Assembly (NCBI GenBank): GCA_963745205.1 | Contig: CAVUWX010000005.1 | Coordinates: 62,001-126,000 of the forward strand | Length of the DNA: 64,000 nucleotides | Direction: 5' to 3' | Source of the DNA: Hyphomicrobium_A sp963745205 | GTDB lineage: Bacteria > Pseudomonadota > Alphaproteobacteria > Rhizobiales > Hyphomicrobiaceae | Shown here: one piece after another, positions 1-8,658 of the stretch | Layout of the letters: the number at the start of each line of letters is the position of its first letter | Position numbering within the stretch: position 1 is the stretch's first letter | The notes under the pieces: model-generated | Database searches by the model: none | Told to the model about the DNA's origin: nothing | Seen by the model: only the letters and a program-made list of their open reading frames with translations | Program-made: the position numbers and the translations under genes

Positions 1-673
1 ATAGGCGTGCCTCGCGCACCCACAGGTCCATGATCCCGTTCTCGTTGACGAGATCGTCCTCGATTGACTGGATGAAGCAGGCGTGCGGCTGCGGATGCTC
101 GTAGGCGGAATCGGAGACCGTCAGCTTGCCGGTCTCGTAATCGACGTAGAGGTGGCCCTGACCCGGGCCGTCGATGCCGTAGGCCCAGTGCAGGCCGGTG
201 TTGAACCACTGCGGGGAGTTGGGCGCGCCCATCTGCATCGCCAGCATGTAGCGGTGCTCGTCGAAGAACGCTCGCGCGTCCTCTTCCGCGGTGAAGTAGC
301 CACCCTTGAGGCCCCAGTAGGTCCAGGTGCCGGCGAGGCGGTCGAAGACCTGGCGCGCATCCGTCTCGCCGCCGAAGCGCTCAGGGTAAGGGAGCTCGGC
401 GAGCGCGCGGTCGTCGGGGGCCGACTTCCACGCCCACGAGGGGATCTGCGTCTCCTCGATCTTCTTGAGACGGCGGGCGACGCCGGCCTTGCGGAAGTAT
501 TTCTGCGCGAGGATGTCGGCGGCGACCTGGCTCCAGTGTTCGGGCACGAAGAAGCCGTCGAGGCGGAAAACGATCGAGCCGTCGGGGTTCTTGATCTCAC
601 TCGTGGCGCGGCGGAATTTGATGGTGTCGTAAGGCGACTTGCCGGCTTCGGTGAAGCGCCGCGTGATCTTCAT
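1..673 (-). CDS. nrdJ: Adenosylcobalamin-dependent (class II) ribonucleotide reductase, N-terminal part
   Basis: This is the first 224 codons of a class II ribonucleotide reductase, which makes deoxyribonucleotides in the cytoplasm with coenzyme B12 and without oxygen. The translation opens with MKITRRFTEAG and continues with a typical NrdJ segment (KNPDGSIVFRLDGF, YFRKAGVA, then AMQMGAPNSPQWFNTGLHWAYGI and the PHACFIQS stretch). The gene runs off the left edge, so the catalytic cysteines and the radical domain are not visible. The ATG at 673 is the only sensible start, because homologues begin with the same MKITR residues. Upstream at 982-1029 lie two NrdR boxes, and nrdR itself is in this window, so repression by NrdR is likely. 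Confidence 0.93.
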   Translation of the reverse strand, partial: MKITRRFTEAGKSPYDTIKFRRATSEIKNPDGSIVFRLDGFFVPEHWSQVAADILAQKYFRKAGVARRLKKIEETQIPSWAWKSAPDDRALAELPYPERFGGETDARQVFDRLAGTWTYWGLKGGYFTAEEDARAFFDEHRYMLAMQMGAPNSPQWFNTGLHWAYGIDGPGQGHLYVDYETGKLTVSDSAYEHPQPHACFIQSIEDDLVNENGIMDLWVREARL

Positions 674-981
674 GAGTGTCCCCCGTCTCGTCGGATTGTT
701 GAGGGCGCCAACGAGCTACAAGGGCGCTGAGTTTTTTTGAACGCTGTTGCCGGCCACGGACGTTGCCGATACGCAACTCAAGCCTACGCTCGAGACACAC
801 GTTCCCCCGCGGCGAGACGGCAAGAGCCTCGCCCGCTGCTTACGCATTGTCTGGATTGGGCCAACGTGGCCCGGCACTCGACTGAACCGCCACACGCGCC
901 CGGGGGCAAAGTACCCTCGTTGAGAGGGCGTCCGCCCCACGCGGATCGCGTTCACTCAAACTGGCCAATTCGTGGCCTCAC

Positions 982-997
982 GCCAAAGATTTTGTAT
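982..997 (-). promoter_or_regulatory. NrdR box 1 (distal copy, weaker)
   Basis: The core AAAGATTTTG matches the NrdR consensus CWANATNTWG at nine of ten positions (first C replaced by A). It lies 32 bp from the second box, the three-turn spacing expected for paired NrdR sites. Confidence 0.6.
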
Positions 998-1013
998 GTT
1001 GCCGATCACACCC

Positions 1014-1029
1014 ACACTAGATGTAGATA
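1014..1029 (-). promoter_or_regulatory. NrdR box 2
   Basis: The sequence ACACTAGATGTAGATA contains the core CTAGATGTAG, a full match to the NrdR consensus CWANATNTWG. With the copy at 982-997 it forms a tandem operator in front of nrdJ. Confidence 0.75.
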
Positions 1030-1285
1030 GTCTATTGAAGACCCTGGGAAAGGCAGTGGATCATCTGTGACGCCTAAATGACGGGATTACTCGCGTTCGC
1101 CGGGCCAAAGTTGCAGCTATCCGCGGATGTGGACAAGTCGAGTGAGATCATCGCGGCAAAGTCAGCGTATGGCGATTCCGCAAAATCGGGTGTTGCGGTT
1201 GGGCCGCGCTCTACCGGCGACTGGACAGACCCCTTGGCGCTCCGATATGCCCACCATTGTAGTTGCGAGATGGCAGGATCGGACA

Positions 1286-1687
1286 ATGGGCATTTTCAGC
1301 GAGATTTTCAGTTGGTGGGGCGGCAATACCTGGGGCACCCGCCTGACCATCCGCATGCAAGGCCGCCTCGTCGGCAAGGATGGCTTCGGCAACACCTATT
1401 ACGAGCAGCGCAAGGGCGTCGGCCCGCTCGGGCGGCCGCGCCGTTGGGTCACCTACACGGATTTCGCGGAAGCCTCGAAGGTGCCCGCCGACTGGCACGG
1501 ATGGCTGCACTATACGGTGGACGAGCCGCCGACCGCGCAGAGCTACCAGCCGCGGCCGTGGCAACGAGCGCACCTCATGAACATGACCGGTACACCCGAG
1601 GCCTACCGTCCGCCGGGCTCGATCATCGGGCGCGGCGTGCGTGCCAAAGCCAGCGGCGACTACAAGCCCTGGCGGCCGTCATCGTGA
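1286..1687 (+). CDS. NADH:ubiquinone oxidoreductase subunit NDUFA12 (B17.2) family
   Basis: The 133-residue product belongs to the NDUFA12 family, a supernumerary subunit of respiratory complex I kept in alphaproteobacteria and mitochondria. Visible hallmarks are the start MGIFSEIFSWWGGNTWGTR, then GNTYYEQR, RRWVTYTD, a PADWHGWLHYTVDEPP stretch and a C-terminal GSIIGRGVRAKASGDYKPW. The ATG at 1286 was chosen because the family starts just before the tryptophan-rich segment; the longer upstream frame is not conserved in composition. A DUF2155 gene follows on the same strand after 79 bases, a neighbour pair seen in many Hyphomicrobiales. Confidence 0.92.
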   Translation: MGIFSEIFSWWGGNTWGTRLTIRMQGRLVGKDGFGNTYYEQRKGVGPLGRPRRWVTYTDFAEASKVPADWHGWLHYTVDEPPTAQSYQPRPWQRAHLMNMTGTPEAYRPPGSIIGRGVRAKASGDYKPWRPSS

Positions 1688-1766
1688 CGCGCGCAAGGGT
1701 CCAACTTCGGCCCAACTCGGCGATCAGTGAAAGTTGCTGGATGCGAACGGACGCCGGCCGAGGCGC

Positions 1767-2279
1767 ATGAATTTCTCACTTACACACTCGGGCTTTCGCG
1801 TTGCATCACGCGTCGCGATGACGGCCGCAACGCTCGGCGCGCTCGCCGCGGGAGTTGCGCGCGCCGATCGCATCGAGAACGGCGTCGCGGTGTTTGCTGC
1901 GCTCGACAAGGTTACCGCGCGTACCTCCAAGTTCGAGGTCCCGCTCAACGAGACGGCGACGTTCGGCGCTCTCAAGGTGACCCCGCGCGTGTGTTACTCG
2001 CGGCCACCCACCGAGCAGCCGAAGACGACCTCGTTCGTCGAGGTCGACGAGATCCAGCTCGACGGCCAGCAGAAGCGCATCTTCACCGGCTGGATGTTTG
2101 CGGAAAGCCCCGGCATCAACGCCGTGGAGCATCCGGTATTCGACGTGTGGCTCACTGACTGCGAGAAGCCCAAAGGCGCGCTCGCGCAGAAGAGCGGCGA
2201 GCAGCCGGCGGATGCTACTCAGGCACCACCTGCGGACGAGCGGCCGCTCGAGCCGACGCGGCGCCGCGTCCGCCGCTAA
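1767..2279 (+). CDS. DUF2155 domain secreted protein
   Basis: The 170-residue product has an N-terminal signal peptide (hydrophobic stretch ending near VARADR) followed by a DUF2155 domain with the features VFAALDKVTART, VTPRVCYSRPPTEQP and RIFTGWMFAESPGINAVEHPVFDVWLTDC. The two cysteines (CYS and TDC) could form a disulfide in the periplasm. The C-terminal 45 residues are a low-complexity Pro/Glu/Arg tail. The ATG at 1767 is preferred over an upstream frame start because it begins the signal peptide. The function of DUF2155 is not known; the neighbouring NDUFA12 gene hints at a link to respiration, but this is only context. Confidence 0.85.
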   Translation: MNFSLTHSGFRVASRVAMTAATLGALAAGVARADRIENGVAVFAALDKVTARTSKFEVPLNETATFGALKVTPRVCYSRPPTEQPKTTSFVEVDEIQLDGQQKRIFTGWMFAESPGINAVEHPVFDVWLTDCEKPKGALAQKSGEQPADATQAPPADERPLEPTRRRVRR

Positions 2280-2345
2280 TGATGCGCTCTCCATCCGCCG
2301 TTCAAGTTAGTGAAGGTTCGCTGAGGATCTCGAGAGCATGCACGC

Positions 2346-2747
2346 CTAGGGGCGGAATTGCTCCGCGCCGACCCAGCTTCCATCTCGCCATTCTGGACTT
2401 AAGGTCCCGAGGATCAGCCCGACCCAACCGAAGCGGCGATCGCCGGCAGTTTCGGCAAGTTCGGTCAAATAGGCACCGGCCTGCCACGCAACGAGATCAC
2501 CTGGTTTGAGCGTCGGGCCGAGGCCAACGGTTCTTGCGAGAACGAGAAATCCACCGTCAGAGCTCGCGATCTTGACGACGGCGGTTTGTGTGCCGTCCCC
2601 ATTCAAATGGACGCTATCTTGAGTCCCGAAGAGCGACCGCCCATCTTCGACCAGCGCAGGCAGCATTGCTCCCACTTCGACTGTGCAGACAAGGAAATTG
2701 GAGGCGTACTCGAAGGCGGCCTTATTGTCCTTGAAGGGAAAGTTCAT
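2346..2747 (-). CDS. Conserved hypothetical protein next to hemB
   Basis: This 133-residue protein starts MNFPFKDNKAAFEYASNFL and contains SDGGFLVLARTVG, LKPGDLVAWQAGAY and a C-terminal RRFGWVGLILGTLSPEWRDGSW. Proteins of this shape are common in rhizobial genomes and I know of no assigned function. It lies only seven bases downstream of hemB on the same strand, so the two are probably cotranscribed. I chose the ATG at 2747 because the longer frame would run into hemB and its extra N-terminal residues look like antisense noise. No signal peptide or membrane segment is seen. Confidence 0.75.
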   Translation of the reverse strand: MNFPFKDNKAAFEYASNFLVCTVEVGAMLPALVEDGRSLFGTQDSVHLNGDGTQTAVVKIASSDGGFLVLARTVGLGPTLKPGDLVAWQAGAYLTELAETAGDRRFGWVGLILGTLSPEWRDGSWVGAEQFRP

Positions 2748-2754
2748 AATCTGC

Positions 2755-3846
2755 TCAGCCGGCATCCCGGAGCAATCGGGCCGCGCGCGGGGCAAAGTAC
2801 GTGAGCACGCCGGAGGCGCCCGCCCGCTTGAAGGCAAGCAGGCTCTCCATCATCACCGCGTCGCCATCGAGCCAGCCTGCGGCGGTCGCGGCCTGCAGCA
2901 TCGCGTACTCACCAGATACCTGAAAGGCAAACGTCGGCACTCGGAACGTGTCGGCGACTCGGCGCACGATGTCGAGATAGGCGAGGCCCGGTTTCACCAG
3001 CACCATGTCGGCGCCCTCGGCGAGGTCGAGCGCGACCTCGCGCAGGGCTTCATCCGAGTTGGCCGGGTCCATCTGGTAGGTGCGCTTGTCGCCGACGGTT
3101 TTTGAGGATGCGAGCGCCACCGAGGAGCCAACGGCATCTCGGAAGGGGCCGTAGAAAGCGGACGCGTACTTGGCGGCGTAGGCCATGATCAGTGTGTTGG
3201 CGTGACCGCTCGTCTCGAGAGCGGAGCGGATGGCGCCAACGCGCCCGTCCATCATGTCGGAGGGTGCTAGTATGTCGGCCCCGGCTTCGACCTGCACAAG
3301 CGACTGGCGCACGAGCGCTTCCAGCGTTTCGTCGTTGGCGATCTCGGTGCCGCGCAGAAGTCCGTCGTGGCCGTGGCTGGTGTAGGGATCGAGCGCAACG
3401 TCGAGGATAACGCCGAGGTCGAGCCCGGCCTCCTTGATCGCACGCGTTGCTCGGCACACGAGGTTGTCCGGATTGAACGCCTCGCGCGCGTCGGCCGAGC
3501 GCAGCTTGGGCTCGGTGTAGGGGAAGAGTGCGATCGCCGGGATGCCGAGGCCCGCTGCCTCCTCGGCCGCTGCGACGATGTTGTCGATCGATAGGCGGTC
3601 GACGCCCGGCATAGTAGCGACGGGCGCGCGCTTGTTGACGCCGTCGACGACGAATAGTGGCCAGACGAGATCGGCGGCGCTCAGGCGGTGCTCGGCGACG
3701 AGACGACGCGACCATTTGGTGCGCCGCGCTCGCCGCAAGCGGACGCCGGGATAGGTGCCGGCCGCGTCGTGGCGGAGCGGGCGATCCCCGGGTGTGTCGT
3801 GCCGCGAGGTCGGCTGAGGTTCTGGCGCTGGGAGGCGGGGTTTCAT
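2755..3846 (-). CDS. hemB: Delta-aminolevulinic acid dehydratase (porphobilinogen synthase)
   Basis: HemB condenses two 5-aminolevulinate molecules to porphobilinogen in haem and cobalamin synthesis. The 363-residue protein has the two Schiff-base lysines (MAYAAKYAS near residue 226 and MVLVKPG near 285). The metal loop reads DVALDPYTSHGHDG: aspartates replace the cysteines of zinc enzymes, the Bradyrhizobium-like magnesium type. The N terminus carries about 45 residues of arginine- and proline-rich sequence before the conserved RRLVAEHRLSAADL; the ATG at 3846 is the best start within a longer open frame. It works in the same pathway as hemA at 8.8 kb. Confidence 0.95.
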   Translation of the reverse strand: MKPRLPAPEPQPTSRHDTPGDRPLRHDAAGTYPGVRLRRARRTKWSRRLVAEHRLSAADLVWPLFVVDGVNKRAPVATMPGVDRLSIDNIVAAAEEAAGLGIPAIALFPYTEPKLRSADAREAFNPDNLVCRATRAIKEAGLDLGVILDVALDPYTSHGHDGLLRGTEIANDETLEALVRQSLVQVEAGADILAPSDMMDGRVGAIRSALETSGHANTLIMAYAAKYASAFYGPFRDAVGSSVALASSKTVGDKRTYQMDPANSDEALREVALDLAEGADMVLVKPGLAYLDIVRRVADTFRVPTFAFQVSGEYAMLQAATAAGWLDGDAVMMESLLAFKRAGASGVLTYFAPRAARLLRDAG

Positions 3847-3928
3847 GCTGGCGTCCGCTCGGGGGCGCCACACTCGCCGGAAGAATCCCCTTTGGCAAGA
3901 GCCGGCGAATGGGACCAGCGGATCAGGG

Positions 3929-5137
3929 TTAGTCGCAGATTTTTTTGTACTTCCGCTCGGCCATGTCGACATGGAAGTGATTGCGGTGGTCGGCGTTCGC
4001 TTCTGGCCCGAGCGTGGTGCCGAAGATGCGGCATGCGGCGGCATGCGCCTCGCGCAGAAATTGCGCCTGCGGTCCTGGCGGGCGCTCCGCGATGGGGAGC
4101 GCCGCGACGTCCGTGGCGGCATCGGGTTTGCGGTTATTCGAACCCTTGGGACCGCCGAGCTTGCTGATATCGTCGCTTGCGGACTTCGCGGCGCCCGGCA
4201 GCGTGATCGTGATCCTGTCGACGCCGTTGACGCGCTCGCGCCTGGCGCCGCCTGCCGTCGGTGTGCCGAGGCTCGAAGCCACGGCGACGGGCGCGGGCGA
4301 CTTTCTTCCGTCTGTCGTGCTCGTGTTTGCCGCATCCACGGGGTTTGCGTGCTTGAGGTTGTCTTGGGCCTTTACGTCGGCGTCGGCGAGTGCCGTGGCG
4401 TCTTGCTCCGCTTTCGCTTTCTCGGCTGCGATCCGCTCGGCGATCTCGCGGTTGGGCGTGCCCCACCCGTTGAGAACGCTTGCGCTCTGACCCTTCTCGG
4501 TGACGAAGGCGCCGATGTCGAGCGCGTTGGCGAAGGCGTGCTCGCTCAGATGGTTGCCGCCGCGGCCGGCGGAGTTGCGGCAAGAGTAGTCGCTCATCAC
4601 CTCGATGCGAATGATCTTGGCGCCGAGGCGCTTTATGGCGAGCGGCTGCACGTCGTTCTTGATCCAGCCGTGCAGCGCTCCGGCGAGTTCGCAATCGACC
4701 AGCGCGGGCGGTGAGAAGGTGACCTGCGGGTTCTTGCCGACGCTTATCAGGCGGATGGGGGCGGGAGCGCCGCATTGGCCATCGCGGATCGGCGGTTGGG
4801 CTACTGTGACGGCGTCGATGTCCTTGAGGATCGCGGCGCAACGGGCCTGTGCCGCGGAGATTTCCTCAGGTTTCCATGCGGCGGGGACGGTCTCGGCGCT
4901 TTTGGCGGCGGCGCCCTTGTCGCTCTTCTTGTCGGGAATTGGCGGGATCGGTTGGTCCGCCTGCATGCGGGACTGATACCCCGGCTTCTTGGACTTGGCG
5001 ACGGCGATGCTGGAGTTGCTGCCCTTCGCCGCAACGACCAGGCTCGAAGTAGGGGCCGGGGATGCGGGCCGCGCGAAGGCGCCGTGCTGCCAGCACAACA
5101 TCGCACCTACGGCGAGGCCAAGAGCATATCGAAGCAT
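3929..5137 (-). CDS. Extensin-like C-terminal domain protein
   Basis: The 402-residue secreted protein has a signal peptide (MLRYALGLAVGAMLCW), a Pro/Lys/Ala-rich linker and an extensin-like C-terminal domain of the peptidase M15-like fold. Metal-binding motifs are visible: GRGGNHLSEHAFANALDIGAF in the middle and DHRNHFHVDM near the C terminus. An insertion of about 110 residues rich in Ala, Asp and Lys separates the two halves of the domain. The ATG at 5137 was chosen over an upstream GTG because GAAGGGCGG lies just before it. A role in trimming or binding cell-wall material is inferred from the fold, not shown. Confidence 0.85.
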   Translation of the reverse strand: MLRYALGLAVGAMLCWQHGAFARPASPAPTSSLVVAAKGSNSSIAVAKSKKPGYQSRMQADQPIPPIPDKKSDKGAAAKSAETVPAAWKPEEISAAQARCAAILKDIDAVTVAQPPIRDGQCGAPAPIRLISVGKNPQVTFSPPALVDCELAGALHGWIKNDVQPLAIKRLGAKIIRIEVMSDYSCRNSAGRGGNHLSEHAFANALDIGAFVTEKGQSASVLNGWGTPNREIAERIAAEKAKAEQDATALADADVKAQDNLKHANPVDAANTSTTDGRKSPAPVAVASSLGTPTAGGARRERVNGVDRITITLPGAAKSASDDISKLGGPKGSNNRKPDAATDVAALPIAERPPGPQAQFLREAHAAACRIFGTTLGPEANADHRNHFHVDMAERKYKKICD

Positions 5138-5299
5138 TGTCCGCCCTTCGGTTATTAACACCGCTCGCGTAGGCGCAAGCCACGTCTTAAGGCGAATCGG
5201 CCGCCCACGTTTGATTGGCGTGTCTGGCCGTGTATAGCTCCAAATTCGTTCAATTCATGGTCGCTACGACCTTGTCCATCTGCGCGAGGACACCCCGCT

Positions 5300-6412
5300 G
5301 TGCAGCACGACGTCGTCAACGCCACGCCACCCGCTCAAGGTTCCGAAGAGCTCTCCGTCGAGAGGCGCGGCTCGCTCGCGCTCATCACGCTCAATCGCCC
5401 GCGTGCGCTCAATGCGCTCAACATCGCGATGCGCCGCAAGCTCGCGGACTCCTATCCGCGCTTCGCGCGTGAGCCGACGAACTACGCGGTTGTCATCCAG
5501 TCGGCGGGCGGCAAGGTATTCTCGGCCGGCGGCGACGTGCGCGAGCTCGTGAGTCTTGCACGCAGTGACAGGGCGAAGGCGCGCGCGGCATGCGCGGAGG
5601 AATATGCGCTCAATTGGCTGCACGAATGCTTCTCAAAACCCACGATCTCGCTGATCGACGGGTCGGTGATGGGCTCGGGCGTCGGCATCACGCAATATGG
5701 CACGCACCGGGTGGCGGGCGAGGGCTACCGCTTCGCCATGCCCGAGACCTCAATCGGCCTGTTCCCCGATGTCGGCACGGCATGGGTCTTGGCGCGGCTT
5801 CCGGACGCGATCGGCATGTATCTGGGACTCACCGGCCGCTCGATCGGCAGGGCGGACGCCTACGCGTTGGGTCTGCTCACGCACTGCATTCCGGCTCAGC
5901 GTTTCGAGGAGATCAAGGCCGCGCTTATCGATACATGGCCGGTCGATCCGCTGCTGGATGAGCGCCACGTCGATCCCGGCTTGGGCGAGCTTGCGCCCTA
6001 TGTGAGCCACATCGCCCGCTGCTTCTCAGCCGGGAGCGTCGAGGAGATACTCGAGCGGCTGTCGGGCATAGATGGACGGGACGGCGCGTGGGCTCGCGCC
6101 GTCATCGCAGACCTCAAGGCGCGTTCACCGCTGTCGCTCAAGGTCACGCACCGGCATATCCGCGACGCGCGCGCCCTCGACTTGCGTCAAACGCTGCAGG
6201 TCGACTATCGCCTTGCCTGCCGGTTTCTCGACGGCCACGATTTCTACGAGGGCGTGCGCGCGGCGTTGATCGACAAGGACGGCGCACCGCGCTGGCGCCC
6301 CCATCGGCTCGAGGAGGTCACGCCAGCGATGGTCGAGGACTATTTCGCTTCCATGGGCTCCGACGAGCTGCTTTTGCCGACGCGCCAGGAGATGCAGGCT
6401 GCGCGTGTCTGA
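5300..6412 (+). CDS. 3-hydroxyisobutyryl-CoA hydrolase / enoyl-CoA hydratase family
   Basis: The 370-residue protein is a crotonase-fold enzyme. Its HIBCH-type features are LALITLNRPRALNALN, GGKVFSAGGDVRELV (oxyanion hole), SVMGSGVGI, RFAMPETSIGLFPDVG and the C-terminal RPHRLEEVTPAMVEDYF. HIBCH enzymes release free 3-hydroxyisobutyrate from its CoA ester in valine breakdown. The length fits that subfamily better than the 260-residue enoyl-CoA hydratases. The start codon is a GTG at 5300, since no ATG precedes the conserved domain. No valine pathway genes lie beside it. Other hydrolase or isomerase activities of the family cannot be excluded. Confidence 0.85.
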   Translation: MQHDVVNATPPAQGSEELSVERRGSLALITLNRPRALNALNIAMRRKLADSYPRFAREPTNYAVVIQSAGGKVFSAGGDVRELVSLARSDRAKARAACAEEYALNWLHECFSKPTISLIDGSVMGSGVGITQYGTHRVAGEGYRFAMPETSIGLFPDVGTAWVLARLPDAIGMYLGLTGRSIGRADAYALGLLTHCIPAQRFEEIKAALIDTWPVDPLLDERHVDPGLGELAPYVSHIARCFSAGSVEEILERLSGIDGRDGAWARAVIADLKARSPLSLKVTHRHIRDARALDLRQTLQVDYRLACRFLDGHDFYEGVRAALIDKDGAPRWRPHRLEEVTPAMVEDYFASMGSDELLLPTRQEMQAARV

Positions 6413-6611
6413 AGCGCCCGCGCCCGTCGCGCAAGGTAAACAATCCGATAGTTCAATACTTAAATTTGTACCACATAGGATGAACGAGAGCTTCTGCCGA
6501 GGCGGCACTACTATTATTTTACTATGCGCATTTAGGTAAGTTTTAGTTTTATGCCGTATCTGTTTGTGTAACCCGAAAAAATCGGGACGCGTCAAACAGG
6601 ATGAGGCAGTT

Positions 6612-7121
6612 ATGAGTGTTGCGCTCGACGTGGCGCGCCATCGCGCGCCGGCTCAGGACGAGGGCTTTCGTTCCGAGTATCTCCAAGCATTGCGTCTCAT
6701 CGAGAGGCTGCACCGCCTCTTGCTCGACGTGATCAAAGACGAGTTCGACCGCCTGGGCGGCGCCGACCTCAACAGTGTGCAGGCTCTCCTCCTTTACAAC
6801 ATCGGTGAGGGCGAGCTGACCGCCGGCGAATTGAAGACGCGCGGCTACTATCTCGGCTCGAATGTCTCCTACAACCTGAAGAAGCTCGTGGACATGGGCT
6901 ACCTGCACTACAAGCGGTCGGAGACTGACCGCCGCAGCGTGCGCGTCAGCCTGACGGAGAAGGGCAAGGAGGCCTGCGACGTCGTCAAGGGGCTGTACCA
7001 GCGCCAGCTCGGCTCGGTCGGCACCGTAGGTGAGGTCACCGAGGAAGATTTCCGCGGGCTTAACAAGGCGCTCGTCCGGCTTGAGCGCTTTTGGTCCGAC
7101 CAAATTCGCTACCGCCTCTAG
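6612..7121 (+). CDS. ldtR: MarR-family transcriptional regulator LdtR
   Basis: The 169-residue protein has a MarR-type winged helix (GELTAGELKTRGYYLGSNVSYNLKKLVDMGYL with the wing KRSETDRRSVRVSLT). Its sequence and position directly before an L,D-transpeptidase gene match LdtR of Liberibacter and Sinorhizobium, which controls the transpeptidase gene ldtP and stress tolerance. The ATG at 6612 has GAGG five bases upstream; the longer frame is less likely. A strong terminator follows at 7164-7190, so ldtP has its own promoter. The AT-rich 200 bases upstream are likely its promoter and operator region. Confidence 0.85.
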   Translation: MSVALDVARHRAPAQDEGFRSEYLQALRLIERLHRLLLDVIKDEFDRLGGADLNSVQALLLYNIGEGELTAGELKTRGYYLGSNVSYNLKKLVDMGYLHYKRSETDRRSVRVSLTEKGKEACDVVKGLYQRQLGSVGTVGEVTEEDFRGLNKALVRLERFWSDQIRYRL

Positions 7122-7163
7122 GCAACACGCCAGACAACACGCACCGAAACGCCAGCGACGCTA

Positions 7164-7193
7164 GGGCCGCGGACACCTCCGCGGCCCCCTTTT
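7164..7193 (+). terminator. Rho-independent terminator of ldtR
   Basis: GGGCCGCGGA pairs perfectly with TCCGCGGCCC across a CACC loop, followed by CCTTTT. It sits 43 bases after the ldtR stop codon. Confidence 0.85.
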
Positions 7194-7347
7194 GTATGCG
7201 TGAGATTGTTGCGCCTTGGCACCAGCCACGGGACGCTCACGCGGGCATCTCGATTTTGCCTTCCCAATCTGATCGAATACCTATTCCGTTCTGCGGCTTG
7301 CGACCTAACATCGAGGGCCGGGAGCGGCTTTTCGGGGCTTTGTGCAA

Positions 7348-8628
7348 ATGGAAAGAGCCGGTTTATGGTCAACACGGGTGAGGTCGCGTGCGCGCCTCGC
7401 CGGCAGCACTATCGCACTGGTTGGGGCAAGCGCCTGTGCACTGGCGCAGGGGGTGCAGTTCGGCCCGGTCGGGGATGGCCCGGGTACGACCGGCACCGGC
7501 GGCTACGACCGGACGTTCATCAAGGAATGGCAGACGAACCCGCCCAAGGGGTTCCCCACGCTGTCGAAAGCGAACGTCGCCTCGACCAAGCTTGCCGTCG
7601 AGCGCTACGCGCAGATCGTAGAGGCCGGCGGCTTCGTAGCCATCCCGGAAATTCAGCTCGAGCCGGGGCAGACGCACGACGCGGTCAACCTTCTGCGCCA
7701 GCGCCTCACGGCCTCGGGCGATCTGCGCGACGAGACGAGCTATCCGAACTATTACGGCAGCGAGCTAGAGAAGGCGCTGATGCGCTTCCAGGCCTCGAAC
7801 GGCCTTGCCCCCACCGGTATCGTCGATAAGCGTACGATCGCCGCGCTCAACGTCCCCGCCGACGTGCGCTTGACGCAGCTCAAGGTGAACCTCGAGCGGC
7901 TCATCGACCTCGTGAAGATCGTCGGCAAGCGTTACGTCCTCGTCAACATTCCAGCCGCCCAGATCGAGGCCATCCAGAGCAACACCGTCGTCTCGCGCCA
8001 CTCGGGCGTTGTCGGCAAGCCCGATCGCCCGACCCCGCAATTGCGCTCTACCATCACCGACCTCAACTTCAACCCTGTTTGGACGCTGCCGCCGACCGTC
8101 ATCAAGGAGGACTTGATCCCCAAGGGTAAGGACATGCAGGAGAAGGGGCAGAACGTGCTGGAGAAGTTCGGCATCGATGCCTATGAGGGGGCAAAAAAGA
8201 TCCCGTCGGAGACCATCGACTGGAGCTCGGCAAAGCCCCTGCAACTTTCCTACCGCCAAGCCCCTGGCAAGGACAACCCGCTAGGGTTCCTGAAGATCAA
8301 CTTCCCGAGCGCCAGCTCAGTTTATATGCACGACTCGCCGAAAGAGTCGCTCTTCGGCCGCAACTTCCGGGCCGCCAGCTCCGGGTGCGTGCGCGTGCAA
8401 AACATTGAGGAGCTCGCCGCTTGGCTGCTCGAGGGCCAGCCCGGCTGGACCAAGGAGCAGGTCGAGGCCATGAAGGAGAACGGGCAGACCAAGATGGTGC
8501 GGTTAAAGCGGCCGGTTACCTTATTTTTTGCCTACGTTACCGCTTGGGCGACGGAGGACGGCGTCATCCAGTTCAGGCCGGACGTCTATCAAAAGGACGG
8601 CGTCGGCGAGATTGCTGCGGCATATTAG
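7348..8628 (+). CDS. ldtP: L,D-transpeptidase with peptidoglycan-binding domain (LdtP-like)
   Basis: The 426-residue protein has an N-terminal signal region, a peptidoglycan-binding helical domain around residues 100-165 (AVNLLRQRL, LMRFQASNGLAPTGIVDKRT) and a YkuD catalytic domain from about residue 195. The active site is visible as YMHDSPKESLFG followed by SSGCVRV, with the nucleophilic cysteine near residue 346. Such enzymes form 3-3 cross-links or attach proteins to peptidoglycan in the periplasm. The ATG at 7348 or the GTG six bases earlier may be the start. The upstream ldtR is its probable regulator. A paralogue lies at 17350-18753. Confidence 0.9.
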   Translation: MERAGLWSTRVRSRARLAGSTIALVGASACALAQGVQFGPVGDGPGTTGTGGYDRTFIKEWQTNPPKGFPTLSKANVASTKLAVERYAQIVEAGGFVAIPEIQLEPGQTHDAVNLLRQRLTASGDLRDETSYPNYYGSELEKALMRFQASNGLAPTGIVDKRTIAALNVPADVRLTQLKVNLERLIDLVKIVGKRYVLVNIPAAQIEAIQSNTVVSRHSGVVGKPDRPTPQLRSTITDLNFNPVWTLPPTVIKEDLIPKGKDMQEKGQNVLEKFGIDAYEGAKKIPSETIDWSSAKPLQLSYRQAPGKDNPLGFLKINFPSASSVYMHDSPKESLFGRNFRAASSGCVRVQNIEELAAWLLEGQPGWTKEQVEAMKENGQTKMVRLKRPVTLFFAYVTAWATEDGVIQFRPDVYQKDGVGEIAAAY

Positions 8629-8644
8629 GCGAGACCCAACGACA

Positions 8645-8658
8645 TTGATTGGCATCAA
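8645..8658 (+). promoter_or_regulatory. FNR/FixK-type box upstream of hemA
   Basis: TTGATTGGCATCAA is a perfect TTGAT-N4-ATCAA dyad, 137 bases before the hemA start. FnrL or FixK control of hemA under low oxygen is known in Rhodobacter and Bradyrhizobium. Confidence 0.8.

Larger units (their letters stand above)
674..1285. other. Intergenic region between nrdJ and the NDUFA12 gene
   Basis: About 610 bases separate the divergent nrdJ and NDUFA12 genes. The two NrdR boxes at 982-1029 are the only signal I can name. The roughly 310 bases between them and the nrdJ start would form an unusually long untranslated leader. I looked for a cobalamin riboswitch there and did not find a convincing B12 box. 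Open frames in this stretch lack family resemblance. Confidence 0.5.

Noticed and set aside
83..730. Long plus-strand open frame opposite nrdJ
   Set aside because: It is the antisense shadow of nrdJ in GC-rich DNA; the minus frame matches a known family.
674..980. Cobalamin riboswitch in the nrdJ leader
   Set aside because: The segment contains TGCCCCCG but no B12 box or the conserved AACTGTAA-type core on the minus strand.
1078..1770. Plus-strand frame covering the NDUFA12 gene
   Set aside because: Its composition is arginine/proline-rich noise and it overlaps a clear family member in another frame.
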